DNA of 64,000 nt. It comes from Gammaproteobacteria bacterium (lineage in GTDB: Bacteria > Pseudomonadota > Gammaproteobacteria > Acidithiobacillales > Acidithiobacillaceae). Positions 14,759 to 23,573 of the stretch are shown here, one piece after another. Both the position numbers and the translations under genes were made by a program. The stretch lies in contig JAMCRJ010000051.1 of NCBI GenBank assembly GCA_023381645.1, positions 1-64,000 of the forward strand. The letters run 5' to 3'. The stretch's first letter is position 1. The number at the start of each line of letters is the position of its first letter. A model generated the notes under the pieces. That model saw nothing but the letters and a program-made list of their open reading frames with translations, made no database searches and was not told the origin of the DNA.

Positions 14759-15548
14759 CCCCGGAGCCGATGATTCCGCTGCCCAACAGCAGCGGGGTGA
14801 TGCCCATGCCGCGGATTTTGGCAAGGGTGGGCTGGGCCGCTGCCAGAGAATCGAAGGTGTTGGTGCGGAGCCGGTAGAGGGTGTTGTTATCGCCTGCTTC
14901 CGCCTTTTCCATCTGGGTGCTGACCCCCAGCAGGGCGAGGCGATCGCGCAGGACGACGGCAGCGGCGCGGTTGGTGAAGGCGCCTACCTGAATGGTCACC
15001 GGCTGGTGAACGATACTGACGGTGCTGGCGGTCGCTGCGCCGGGGATGCCGGGGCCGCTGCCGAGGATGTCGGCAGGAATATCCACATGCATGGCGGGCA
15101 ATATCTGATAAAAATTGAAATCGACGCCGCTGCGGGTGGCGGCCGTGGAAGCCGCGGCGGAGGTGGCGATGGTAAGCGGCCCGCCCCGCGAGGAGGGTGC
15201 GGCCGCGCTAGTCGGTGCGGGTGCTGACGGTTGGGTGGCTGCCGGGTTGCCAAGTTGTTTCCGCCCGTTTGCCGCCGCGTTGTTGCTGGAGGTCGCCGCC
15301 GCCGATGGTCCCGTTCCGCTAAGGGCCAGGACTGGCCTGCCGGTGGCGATGGGGAGTTGCGCGATCCACCACCAGACCCCCGCGCTCAGCGCGATCACCA
15401 GAAGCAGCAACACCCAGGGCCAGGGCCGTGCCGGAGGGGACGGTGTTTCCTCGGCGTCATCTTCCGGAGTTACCCGCTGTCGTGGCGTGACGGGTGGGCG
15501 CGGCTCCTGCACTCGCGGGCGGCTGGTCTGATTTTTGTAATCGCGCAT
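14724..15548 (-). CDS. SPOR-domain membrane protein (FtsN-like)
   Basis: This encodes 274 residues. A Pro/Arg-rich cytoplasmic segment (1-42) is followed by one transmembrane helix (about 43-64), a long Ala/Ser/Pro-rich linker, and a C-terminal SPOR domain (about 195-270) starting VTIQVGAFTNRAAAVVLRDRL. This layout matches FtsN and related divisome proteins, which bind denuded septal peptidoglycan. AAAGGG precedes the ATG at 15548. It lies 7 bp after argS on the same strand; an argS-SPOR pair is common in proteobacteria. FtsN identity is likely but not proved, because the FtsA-binding N-terminal motif is not clear. Confidence 0.82.
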   Translation of the reverse strand: MRDYKNQTSRPRVQEPRPPVTPRQRVTPEDDAEETPSPPARPWPWVLLLLVIALSAGVWWWIAQLPIATGRPVLALSGTGPSAAATSSNNAAANGRKQLGNPAATQPSAPAPTSAAAPSSRGGPLTIATSAAASTAATRSGVDFNFYQILPAMHVDIPADILGSGPGIPGAATASTVSIVHQPVTIQVGAFTNRAAAVVLRDRLALLGVSTQMEKAEAGDNNTLYRLRTNTFDSLAAAQPTLAKIRGMGITPLLLGSGIIGSGVNVPLSQSPTH

Positions 15549-15555
15549 GATCCCT

Positions 15556-17295
15556 TTACATCTGTTCCGGTGCGCTGACGCCAAGCAGTCGTAACCCGTT
15601 GGCAATACTCTGCGCGACGGCCAGGCAGAGCGTCAGGCGGGCGTGGCGCAGCGGCGTTTCCTCCACCAGAATTCTGGTCGAATTGTAGTAGGTGTGGAAG
15701 GCTGCCGCCAACTCCCTGAGGTAGAAGGCAATCTGATGTGGTTCGCGATCACGGGCCGCCGTGGCCACCACTTCCGGGAAGCGCCAGAGGGCGTCGGCAA
15801 GTGCGATCTCGCGGGACTCCTGCAGAATTTCCAGACCGACGCCGTCTGCTGGCGGCAGGCTGAGCCCCTTTTCTGCCGACTGGCGCAGCAGGGAATAGAC
15901 CCGGGCGTGGGCATACTGGATATAAAATACCGGGTTTTCTTCGGAGTGCTTTTTGGCCAGTTCCAGATCAAAGTCCAAATGCTGGTCGGCGCGGCGCAGT
16001 ACATAAAAGAAACGCGCGGCATCATTGCCCACTTCCTCGCGCAGTTCACGGAGGGTGACAAACTCGCCGGCGCGGGTAGACATGGAGACCTTTTCCGTAC
16101 CGCGATAGAGGATGGCGAACTGGACGAGGACGACTTCCAGTTGCTGGTCGTCGAGGCCGAGGGCGCGCAGTGCGGCCTTGACTCTGGGCACATAGCCGTG
16201 ATGGTCCGCACCCCACATGTCGATGACGTGGGTGAAGCCGCGGGCAAATTTTTCAGCATGGTAGGCTACATCGGAGGCAAAGTAGGTATAGGCGCCATTG
16301 TCGCGACGCAAAACCCGGTCCTTGTCGTCATCAAAGGCCGTGGCACGGAACCAGAGGGCGCCCTCCCGAGTGTAGCAGTGTCCGGCTTTTTCGAGGGCGG
16401 CGACGGCGGTATCGACCGCACCCGTAGCCATCAGGCTGCCCTCGGAATACCAGCGCTCGTAATGCACGCCAAAGCCCTCCAGGTCGTCACGGATGTCAGC
16501 GAGAATCTCGTTCAGTCCGGCGCTGTGCAGGGTGCGATAGTCTTCGCCAAGCGACTGCTTCAGGTGGGCGATGAGGGTGTCGATGGCGATATCACCGTCG
16601 CTCATCTCGGGCAGGTTCGGTAATCCGGTCGCCGCGTGCCGTAAGCGGTCGCCGACCTGCTCCCGAAGATGGGCCGCTATTTCGCGCACATAGCCGCCGC
16701 GATAACCATTCTCCGGGAAAGGCCAGGGCAGTGCCTTGGCGGCTTCGAGATAACGCAGGTAGACGCTGGCCGCGAGAATGTCCATTTGCCGCCCGGCGTC
16801 GTTGACATAGTATTCACAAAAGATGTCGAAGCCGTTGAAGCGGAGGATATTGGCGAGGCTGGCGCCATAGGCGGCGCCGCGCCCGTGCCCGACGTGCAGG
16901 GGGCCGGTGGGGTTGGCGGAGACGAACTCCAGTTGCAGGCGCTGGCCGACGCCATTCCGGTTGGCGCCGAACTGATCTTTCTCGGTACGTACCCGGTGGA
17001 TGACGGCGTGAAAGGCGGCAGGCCGCAAAAAGAAATTGATGAAGCCGGGTCCGGCAATCTCGGTGCGGGCAATCCAGTCCGAGGCAGGCAATGCCGCGAC
17101 GATATCGTTGGCGATGTCGCGGGGCTTGCGCCCGACCGCTTTGGCGAGGAGCAGGGCGACGTTGCTGGCGAGATGGCCGTGTTCCACCTGCTTGGGGCGA
17201 TCCAGCTCCAGGGTGGCGGGAATCCCTGGAATGCTGCCCTGAGCGTGGAGTTGTTGAAGCGCCCCTTGCAGGGCCTGGCTGACAAATGCTTTCAC
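15556..17295 (-). CDS. argS: Arginyl-tRNA synthetase
   Basis: This encodes 579 residues, normal for bacterial class I ArgRS. The N-terminal Add-1 domain recognises the tRNA D-loop (about 1-115). The HIGH-type motif is in [19 protein letters not shown]. The second signature is [22 protein letters not shown], a form of the KMSKS loop usual in this family. The C-terminal anticodon domain ends with [10 protein letters not shown]. The GTG at 17295 begins [13 protein letters not shown], the expected N terminus. The SPOR gene follows closely downstream. Confidence 0.97.
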   Translation of the reverse strand: MKAFVSQALQGALQQLHAQGSIPGIPATLELDRPKQVEHGHLASNVALLLAKAVGRKPRDIANDIVAALPASDWIARTEIAGPGFINFFLRPAAFHAVIHRVRTEKDQFGANRNGVGQRLQLEFVSANPTGPLHVGHGRGAAYGASLANILRFNGFDIFCEYYVNDAGRQMDILAASVYLRYLEAAKALPWPFPENGYRGGYVREIAAHLREQVGDRLRHAATGLPNLPEMSDGDIAIDTLIAHLKQSLGEDYRTLHSAGLNEILADIRDDLEGFGVHYERWYSEGSLMATGAVDTAVAALEKAGHCYTREGALWFRATAFDDDKDRVLRRDNGAYTYFASDVAYHAEKFARGFTHVIDMWGADHHGYVPRVKAALRALGLDDQQLEVVLVQFAILYRGTEKVSMSTRAGEFVTLRELREEVGNDAARFFYVLRRADQHLDFDLELAKKHSEENPVFYIQYAHARVYSLLRQSAEKGLSLPPADGVGLEILQESREIALADALWRFPEVVATAARDREPHQIAFYLRELAAAFHTYYNSTRILVEETPLRHARLTLCLAVAQSIANGLRLLGVSAPEQM

Positions 17296-17429
17296 AGGGC
17301 TACCTTATGCACGAAATTTTTGCCTTAGTGTAACCGAAGCAAACATTTTACGGCAGAGGTGGCGTGTTCTGGATACCCTGCCGGCATAACCGCAGATCTG
17401 ATTCCCTTGCCCGGAATGTTGCGGCCGTC

Positions 17430-18992
17430 TCAGGAAGCGATGCCTGCGCCCTCCCCGGTTGGCGCACGGGCCGATATGGAAAACTCGTCCTCTTCTTCTT
17501 CCACGTAATTGCGCGGGCCGTCGGCGCTTCTCAAGGTGCGCGGCGGGATGATGAAGAGATAGGCGGCAACCGCCGCTGCCAGGCAGGCCCACATGGACAT
17601 GCGCAGCAGGTTGTCGATGCTCAGGGTGTCCGCCTGCGCGCTGATCAGGGCGTGCAGGTGCTGAGGTGAGAGTGTGGAGCTGCGGCCAAAGCGACTGACA
17701 TGGCTACGCAGGTGGTCGCCAGCGAGGGCGCTGTAGCGGGTCCAGTAGACACTGAGCAGGCTGACGCCGATGTTGGCGCTGAATACGCGGATGAAATTGC
17801 TGGTGGTGGCGGCTGACGGAATTTCCGCGGCGCTGAGGCCGGAGAGAATCACCATGGTGAGCGGCACGAAGAGCATGCCCACTCCCGTGCCGATGAACAG
17901 TATCGGCCAGAATAGGTCGCCCAGGCTGCTGATGGGGCTGAGATAGGCGCTGCCATAGGCGAAGGCAAAAATGGCAAAGCAGAGGGTCGTCAGCCGGCGC
18001 AGGCCCAATAATCCATGCAGGCGGTCCATCAGGGTCGATAACGGGATGGCGCCGAGGGCGAGGGGAACGAGCACCGCACTCCCCCAGAAGCCATTGAAAC
18101 CGAGGGTTTCCTCCGCCCAGAGGGGCAGCAGGGAGGCCCAGCCCATGAACATGGCCCAGCCCAGGCACAGCAGCAACAGCCCCAACCAGTAATTGCGCCG
18201 ACGCAAAAAGTGCAGTTGCAGCAGGGGGTGGCGGGTCTCGCTTTCGCGCCAGGCAAAGAGCAGCAGGAAGGCGAAGGCGAACAGGGTCATTTTCAGGATG
18301 AAGGCGGAATGCCACCAGCCGTACTGCTCGCCCTGATCCAGCACCACCTGCATGCTCATCAGTCCGCCGTAGAGCAGGCCGAAACCCCAGCCGTCGAAGG
18401 GCGGCGTCCGGGGATCACCGCGATCTTCGGGAATGCCCGTGCTGCCCAGAAACAGGGCGACGCCCCAGATCGGCAAGGACAGCAGAAAAATGCTGCGATA
18501 GCCGAGTTCTGTCGCCAGCAGGCCACCCATGGCCGGCCCGAAGAAAAATGGCACCAGCATGGCGTTGCTCCAGAAGATGGTGACCATGCCGTGGCGCGCT
18601 TTCGGGCTGTGGCGTAAAAAGAGGCTCTGGCTGAGGGGGACAAGAATTCCTGCGGCGATACCCTGCAGGGCGCGGGACAGCAGCATGATCCAGAGATTGT
18701 CGGTCACCGCGCTGATGAGGGTGCCTGTCATGGCCACGATAACCGCCACCTGAAAGACGCGGCGCATGCCGAAGCGGGCGGTTGTCCACGGCATCAGGGA
18801 GATCCCCAGCGACCAGTGGACGATAAAGTAGGTGAGCGTCCAGAGGGCGTGATCGCTGCTGGTGGAGAGGCCGCCCGCGACGTAGGGAAAAATGCCCTGT
18901 AGCGCGGCGCCATCGAAAGAGCCCATGCCAAGGGCAAGGCCGACCCCCGCGAAGAGGGGCCAGGTTTGGGAGAGGGAGGGTAATGTTTCCAC
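17430..18992 (-). CDS. MFS transporter, DHA2 (EmrB/QacA-like) type
   Basis: This encodes 520 residues with about 14 hydrophobic helices, the DHA2 drug:H+ antiporter layout. The helix 1-2 region carries GMGSFDGAALQGIFPYVAGGLSTS, and motif C-like glycines are in helix 5. Such pumps usually export hydrophobic compounds, often with an EmrA-like adaptor, which is not present here. The start is GTG at 18992 with GAGG upstream. The gene is divergent from a LysR regulator with 89 bp between coding starts, so LysR control is likely. The C terminus is acidic (VEEEEDEFS). Substrate is unknown. Confidence 0.85.
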   Translation of the reverse strand: METLPSLSQTWPLFAGVGLALGMGSFDGAALQGIFPYVAGGLSTSSDHALWTLTYFIVHWSLGISLMPWTTARFGMRRVFQVAVIVAMTGTLISAVTDNLWIMLLSRALQGIAAGILVPLSQSLFLRHSPKARHGMVTIFWSNAMLVPFFFGPAMGGLLATELGYRSIFLLSLPIWGVALFLGSTGIPEDRGDPRTPPFDGWGFGLLYGGLMSMQVVLDQGEQYGWWHSAFILKMTLFAFAFLLLFAWRESETRHPLLQLHFLRRRNYWLGLLLLCLGWAMFMGWASLLPLWAEETLGFNGFWGSAVLVPLALGAIPLSTLMDRLHGLLGLRRLTTLCFAIFAFAYGSAYLSPISSLGDLFWPILFIGTGVGMLFVPLTMVILSGLSAAEIPSAATTSNFIRVFSANIGVSLLSVYWTRYSALAGDHLRSHVSRFGRSSTLSPQHLHALISAQADTLSIDNLLRMSMWACLAAAVAAYLFIIPPRTLRSADGPRNYVEEEEDEFSISARAPTGEGAGIAS

Positions 18993-19081
18993 GCATTGGA
19001 TCCTCGAAAGTTGTCATAATTTAACGCCGGCACTAATATTCAACTAATAGATTGATTTGCGTTGATTCATCGGAAATACCA
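18993..19081. promoter_or_regulatory. Shared control region of the MFS and LysR genes
   Basis: This is an 89-bp AT-rich gap between divergent starts. LysR regulators normally bind such regions at T-N11-A sites. AATATTCAACTAATAGATT around 19036-19054 is the most AT-rich part and a likely place for the operator and promoters. I cannot assign exact -35 and -10 boxes. Confidence 0.4.
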
Positions 19082-19975
19082 ATGAAAATTCATGCAGAGG
19101 AACTGCTGACCTTTCTGGCGGTGGCGGAAGCTGGGGGGGTAGGAGCCGGAGCGCAGATTCTGCGGCGCAGCCAGCCGGCGGTTTCCGAGCGTTTGCGCGC
19201 ACTGCAGGCCGCGGTCGGCGAGCCCCTGTACCAGCGCGCCGGGCGGGGCATCCGTCTGACCGCCGCGGGGGAGTCCCTGCTGCCCTACGCCCGTCGCCTG
19301 CGGGAAGGTCTCGGCGAAGTGGAAAACTGGTCGGCGCGTCGGCACGCACTGCAGGAAGGAAGCCTGCGCATCGCGGCCAGCAATACCGTGGCGAACTACT
19401 TTCTCATGGAGCATCTGGCGCGTTTTCGCGGACGCTATCCCGGCGTTCAACTGCAACTCAGGACCGGACCACTGACCGACAACCTCCCGTTGAGCGCCTG
19501 GGACTTACTGTTCACCGAAGAACAGATAGAGCGCAGTGGCTTACCGCCGCATATGGAGTTGGAGGCTTGGCGGGAGGATGAACTGGTGGCGATCCTTCCC
19601 CAGGGTCATCCTTGGGTGCGGGCGGGCCGGAGGTGGGTACGTTGGGAGGAGGTTTTGGCGGAACCCATCGTCTGGCGCGAGCCGTATTCGGGGATCCGCC
19701 GACGGGTGGAGGCGGCCATTGTCCGTGCCGGATTGCATGCGCGCTACAGCGTTGAGGTGACCGGGGTGGAGGCGCTGCGAGACGCCGTCGCCGCCGGACT
19801 GGGCATAGGCTTCGCGTCGGTAGAGGCCTTGGATAAGGTGCGCTGGCCGCTGGCTTCCCTGCGCCTCGATCCGCCCCACGGCCTGTTCTGGACCCTGTAC
19901 CTCATGCGCCCTCAGGCCGATTTTCAGTCGCGGGCGGTGCGCGCTTTCCTGGACCTGCTGGCGACGCCGGACTGA
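19082..19975 (+). CDS. LysR-family transcriptional regulator
   Basis: This encodes 297 residues. The winged HTH fills residues about 3-62 (LLTFLAVAEAGGVGAGAQILRRSQPAVSERLRAL), followed by the linker helix and a two-lobed periplasmic-binding-like effector domain (about 90-295). The opening LTFLAVAEAGGV is a variant of the usual LR(Y/T)FVAVAEEGSF pattern. Its neighbour, the divergent MFS pump, is the probable target. The inducer is unknown. A single gene with no downstream partner in the same direction; prmB converges on it. Confidence 0.9.
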   Translation: MKIHAEELLTFLAVAEAGGVGAGAQILRRSQPAVSERLRALQAAVGEPLYQRAGRGIRLTAAGESLLPYARRLREGLGEVENWSARRHALQEGSLRIAASNTVANYFLMEHLARFRGRYPGVQLQLRTGPLTDNLPLSAWDLLFTEEQIERSGLPPHMELEAWREDELVAILPQGHPWVRAGRRWVRWEEVLAEPIVWREPYSGIRRRVEAAIVRAGLHARYSVEVTGVEALRDAVAAGLGIGFASVEALDKVRWPLASLRLDPPHGLFWTLYLMRPQADFQSRAVRAFLDLLATPD

Positions 19976-19991
19976 TGTTGCACAGTCCTGC

Positions 19992-20903
19992 CTAAAATCC
20001 GCCGTCGGCTGCGGCTACCACAAGAAAGGCGCCGGAACCTCCGGCCGGATGCTCCAGCCAGATCAGGGGCAGGTCGGGACGGCGACGGATGAGGGCTTCT
20101 TCGGCGTCGCCGGTTTCTACCACGAGGATGCCGCCCCCCTCCAGGTGATGCGGCGCCTGCTCCAGAAGGGGGAGCAGGCAGTCCAGACCATCCTCGCCGG
20201 CGGCCAGGGCGAGACGAGGCTCGTGCTGGTATTCCGGGGTCAATTCCGCCATGGCTGTCGCGTCCACATAGGGCGGGTTGCTGAGAATCAGGTCATAGCG
20301 TCGTCTCTCCAGGGCGGCAAAGAGGTCGGACTGATGCAGGTGCACACGGTCTTCCAGACCGTAGCGCCGGATATTGGCGTGTGCCACGGCGAGGGCATCT
20401 GCAGAGATGTCCACCGCATCTACTTCCGCCTCCGGAAAGCGCAGGGCCAGGGTAATGGCCATGCAGCCGGAGCCCGTGCCGATCTCCAGAATGCGGCGCA
20501 CCTGCGACGCCTCTACCCAGGGCGCGAAGCCCTCCTCGATGAAAGGTTCGAGCAGGCTGCGGGGAATGAGGACACGTTCATCGACGCTGAACCGCAGTCC
20601 GGCAAACCAGGCTTCGCCGGTAATATAGGCTGCGGGCCGACGGCGTATTTCCCGTTGATAAAAGTGCTTGAAGATCGTGGTCTTTTCGCTGCCCAGCAGG
20701 CGTGCCGCGCCGAGTTCCGCAAGGTCTTCCGGTTCGAGGTGCAGTGCCGCGGCCAGGAGCGCGTCGGCTTCGCCGCGGGGGTGCTGCTGGCCCTGACTGA
20801 AATCGAGCCCGGCGGCGGCAAAACGGCTGGCACCCCAGCGCCGGAAATCGGTGATCGTCTGCAGCGTGTCGCCGGCGAGGGCGGTGTATTGTTCCAGGTT
20901 CAT
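19992..20903 (-). CDS. prmB: Ribosomal protein L3 glutamine methyltransferase
   Basis: This encodes 303 residues. It N5-methylates a glutamine in ribosomal protein L3 (uL3). The SAM loop is EIGTGSGCMAI (140-150) and the catalytic NPPYVD begins at 209. IPRSLLEPFIEEGF (113-126) is the PrmB form; the release-factor enzyme PrmC has IPRPDTE at that place. The ATG at 20903 directly follows the xthA stop (TGAATG), so the two are translationally coupled. Confidence 0.93.
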   Translation of the reverse strand: MNLEQYTALAGDTLQTITDFRRWGASRFAAAGLDFSQGQQHPRGEADALLAAALHLEPEDLAELGAARLLGSEKTTIFKHFYQREIRRRPAAYITGEAWFAGLRFSVDERVLIPRSLLEPFIEEGFAPWVEASQVRRILEIGTGSGCMAITLALRFPEAEVDAVDISADALAVAHANIRRYGLEDRVHLHQSDLFAALERRRYDLILSNPPYVDATAMAELTPEYQHEPRLALAAGEDGLDCLLPLLEQAPHHLEGGGILVVETGDAEEALIRRRPDLPLIWLEHPAGGSGAFLVVAAADGGF

Positions 20904-21665
20904 TCAATCCAGCTCCAGCCAGACCGGGCAATGATCAGAGCCGGTCACATTGGTGGCGATTCCCGCCCCGCGCAGGCGCGGCAACAGGCTCTCATGTATC
21001 CAGAAATAATCGAGACGCCAGCCAATATTGCGGGCGCGGGCGTCGGTGCGCTGACTCCACCAGGAATACTCCACCGCATCCGGGTGGAGGTGGCGGAAAC
21101 TGTCCACCCAGCCGGCCGCTGTCCATTGGTCCAGGGAGGCCCTTTCCTCGGGGAGAAAACCGGATATTCTCGCGTTTTCTTTGGGGCGCGCAAGGTCGAT
21201 GGCCTGATGGGCGGTGTTGACGTCGCCACAGAATACCACCGCCCGGCCGGCGGCGACCCGTGCGTTGATTAGTTCCAGGAAGGCGGCATAGAAATCCAGC
21301 TTGAAGGCGAGGCGTTCCGTATCCTTCTTGCCGTTGGGGAAGTAGACGTTATACAGGTCGAAATCACTGCAGTCGGTGACGACCACGCGCCCCTCCCGGT
21401 CGAAGCGCGGGATGCCCAGGCCTGTTGCCAGCGGCCGGCAGGGCGCTCTGCTGAAGGTGGCGACGCCGCTGTAACCCGGGCGTTCAGCGACCGCCCAGCG
21501 GGCATCGTAACCATCCAGTGCGGTTTCCGCCGCAGGCAGGCGGTCCGGATCGGCCTTGATTTCCTGGAAGCAGAGCGCATCCGCCTGCGCCGTCGCCACC
21601 CATTCGCGCAAACCCTTGCGGCAGGCGGCGCGCCAGCCGTTCACGTTCCAGCTATACAGGCGCAT
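20904..21665 (-). CDS. xthA: Exodeoxyribonuclease III, first copy
   Basis: This encodes 253 residues of the ExoIII/AP-endonuclease family, which cuts DNA at abasic sites during base excision repair. Motifs are RLYSWNVNGWRAA (catalytic Asn), LCFQEIKADP (metal Glu), VVFCGDVNTAH (Asp/Asn), RLDYFWIHE and the closing GSDHCPVWLELD with the catalytic Asp-His. The start at 21665 fits a GAGTGG site 8 nt upstream; 21671 and a GTG at 21677 are alternatives. It lies between a 94-residue unknown protein and prmB. A second copy is encoded at 23574. Confidence 0.92.
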   Translation of the reverse strand: MRLYSWNVNGWRAACRKGLREWVATAQADALCFQEIKADPDRLPAAETALDGYDARWAVAERPGYSGVATFSRAPCRPLATGLGIPRFDREGRVVVTDCSDFDLYNVYFPNGKKDTERLAFKLDFYAAFLELINARVAAGRAVVFCGDVNTAHQAIDLARPKENARISGFLPEERASLDQWTAAGWVDSFRHLHPDAVEYSWWSQRTDARARNIGWRLDYFWIHESLLPRLRGAGIATNVTGSDHCPVWLELD

Positions 21666-21677
21666 GGCCATGACCAC

Positions 21678-21962
21678 TCAACGCATCACCCGCACCGCCA
21701 GAAAGTCCCCTTCCGCCAGCACCCGTTCCAGGATGGCCCGCCCCGCATCACCGGCGGGACCCGCCGCGGCAAGCAGGGCGAGCCCTTCCCGCGCCGCCGT
21801 CGGACTGATGACGCCATGGCGCAGTGCCAGTTGATAAAGTACGGCAACACTGATTTCCTGGCCGGGTTGTTTGACCAGTTCTCCCTGGAGCTGTGCGAGG
21901 GGGCCGCCATACAGAAGCAGCTTGCACACATGGTCGATATTGGGCAGCGTCGTGGTACTCAT
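21678..21962 (-). CDS. Small conserved-looking protein of unknown function
   Basis: This encodes 94 residues that I do not recognise. The sequence is mostly helical and Leu/Ala-rich: HVCKLLLYGGPLAQLQGEL, a helix ALRHGVISPTAAREGLALLAA and a closing RVLAEGDFLAVRVMR. One Cys is present and there is no membrane segment. The ATG has AAGGAA 5 nt upstream, a good site, and the stop is immediately followed by the xthA frame, so it belongs to a three-gene unit with xthA and prmB. No function is claimed. Confidence 0.65.
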   Translation of the reverse strand: MSTTTLPNIDHVCKLLLYGGPLAQLQGELVKQPGQEISVAVLYQLALRHGVISPTAAREGLALLAAAGPAGDAGRAILERVLAEGDFLAVRVMR

Positions 21963-22037
21963 GGTGGTTCCTTGTTGACTGAGTCATCCGTTAAAGCGCA
22001 CTGGCGGGTTCGGGTGGTGGCCCCTGGCATACTCCGG

Positions 22038-22874
22038 CTAACTCTTTTCGGGACCCGGCCAGCCCTGGCAACGCAGGGACCACAACCCACCGCCTCGCGG
22101 CGCACTGAGCAGTGGACCCAATTCCGTCAGCGCGGCGGCCAGCGCCTCGCGCAGACCCCAGGGTGGGTTCACCACGATCAGTCCGCTGCCGAAAAGCTGT
22201 TCCCGACCCTCTTCCGGCATCTGCAGCAGTTCGCAGGCAAAGGCGGGCAGACGCTCGCGCAACGCCTGCCACAGGCGGGTGATCGTACCGCGGATCTTCA
22301 CCGGGTACCAGATGAGATACACCCCCTGCGGCCAGCGTTGATAGGCGCGAATCAGGGTGTCGGCAAGACGCTCCCATTCATCCCTGCGTTCAAAGGGCGG
22401 GTCGATGAGGACCAGCCCGCGTTTTTCCGGCGGGGGGATCTGCCCGAAGAGGGCGCGATAGCCGTCTTCACCGACGACACTGGTATGTGCCCGTTTCCCC
22501 ATCGCCTTGCGCAGGCGTATCGCGACTTCCGGCTGTTCCTCGCAGAGCACCATCCGGTCGACCGCCCGGAGCAGTGCGGCAGCGACGGCCGGCGAGCCGG
22601 GATAGTGGCGCAACGCACCGTCAGCATTCTCGTTGCTGACGATTTTCAGCCATGCGCCCGCATGTGGCAGGCTGCGCCGGTCCGCCCACAGGCGCGAAAC
22701 ACCCTGCAGATGTTCCCCCTGAGCGCCCAGGGCATATCGTCCCGCTCCTGCATGGGTCTCGATATAGGCAAGGGGGCTGTCCTTGCGGATCAGGGTTTGC
22801 AAGGTGAGGCTCAGGGCCAGGTGCTTGACGCAGTCGGCGGCGTTGCCCGCGTGATAATGATGGTCATAATTCAT
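22038..22874 (-). CDS. rlmJ: 23S rRNA A2030 N6-methyltransferase
   Basis: This encodes 278 residues of the RlmJ (ComJ/YhiR) family. It methylates adenine 2030 in 23S rRNA. The diagnostic N terminus MNYDHHYHAGNAADCVKH is intact, followed by YIETHAGAGRY (SAM binding) and the catalytic motif LVLIDPPFE around residues 154-162. Length is normal. The ribosome site before the ATG is weak. It is a single minus-strand gene, 75 bp upstream of the 94-residue unknown gene, and divergent from the GST gene. Confidence 0.93.
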   Translation of the reverse strand: MNYDHHYHAGNAADCVKHLALSLTLQTLIRKDSPLAYIETHAGAGRYALGAQGEHLQGVSRLWADRRSLPHAGAWLKIVSNENADGALRHYPGSPAVAAALLRAVDRMVLCEEQPEVAIRLRKAMGKRAHTSVVGEDGYRALFGQIPPPEKRGLVLIDPPFERRDEWERLADTLIRAYQRWPQGVYLIWYPVKIRGTITRLWQALRERLPAFACELLQMPEEGREQLFGSGLIVVNPPWGLREALAAALTELGPLLSAPRGGGLWSLRCQGWPGPEKS

Positions 22875-22965
22875 GGTGCGCTGGTCTTTCCGGGGTTGGC
22901 TTGGGGCGATGCTTTCGTCATGATAACAGATAGCGGTCGGACTCAGCAGAACAGGAGAGATGACG

Positions 22966-23568
22966 ATGCGACTTTATGCTACGCAGACCAGTCCCTATGC
23001 CCGGAAAGTGCATGTCGCGCTGCTGGAAAAAAACATCCCCTGTGATGTGGAGTGGGTGGATCTCCGCGCCCCCGGCCACGCGGCCCTGGAGTACAACCCC
23101 CTGGGCAAGATCCCCGTACTGGTGCGGGATGACGGCTCGTCGGTATATGATTCGGCGGTGATCATCCAGTATCTGGAAGTCCTGCGCCCCGAACCCGCCA
23201 TCATCCCCCACGACCCCGAAGCCCGCATCGAGGCATTGCGGATCGAGGCGCTGGCGAGCGGCATCATGGATACGACCATTGCCTGGGTGCTGGAGCAGCG
23301 CCATGCCAGCGATTGCCAGGATGCCGCCATGCTGCAGCGCGCCCGTGGCAAGATCCTCGCCGCGTTGGCGATGCTCCAGGAAGAGACAGACGCGTGGCAG
23401 GATGCCGGCACCGTGTCGGTGCTGACCCTGGCGCAGATTGCGACGATCGCGGCTGTGGGCTACGTTGATCTGCGCGCGCCGGATTTTCTGGTGCAATTCC
23501 CGGATTTGACGACCTGGATGCACACCATGCGCCTGCGCCCCAGCGTCAGCGCCACGGCCCCCCGGTAA
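22966..23568 (+). CDS. Glutathione S-transferase family protein
   Basis: This encodes 200 residues with the GST fold. The N-terminal thioredoxin-like domain begins MRLYATQTSPYARKVHVALLEKNIP, with Ser10/Tyr12 at the place of the catalytic hydroxyl. NPLGKIPVLV carries the conserved cis-Pro, and DSAVIIQYLE contacts glutathione gamma-Glu. An all-helical C-terminal domain follows. The ATG at 22966 has GGAG 8 nt away; an ATG at 22960 would be too close to it. The substrate is not predictable. The xthA-like gene follows 5 bp later, so they may be co-transcribed. Confidence 0.9.
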   Translation: MRLYATQTSPYARKVHVALLEKNIPCDVEWVDLRAPGHAALEYNPLGKIPVLVRDDGSSVYDSAVIIQYLEVLRPEPAIIPHDPEARIEALRIEALASGIMDTTIAWVLEQRHASDCQDAAMLQRARGKILAALAMLQEETDAWQDAGTVSVLTLAQIATIAAVGYVDLRAPDFLVQFPDLTTWMHTMRLRPSVSATAPR

Positions 23569-23573
23569 TCTTC

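Noticed and set aside
20049..21272. A 407-residue plus-strand frame opposite prmB and xthA
   Set aside because: It is antisense to two clear enzymes and its translation shows no domain.
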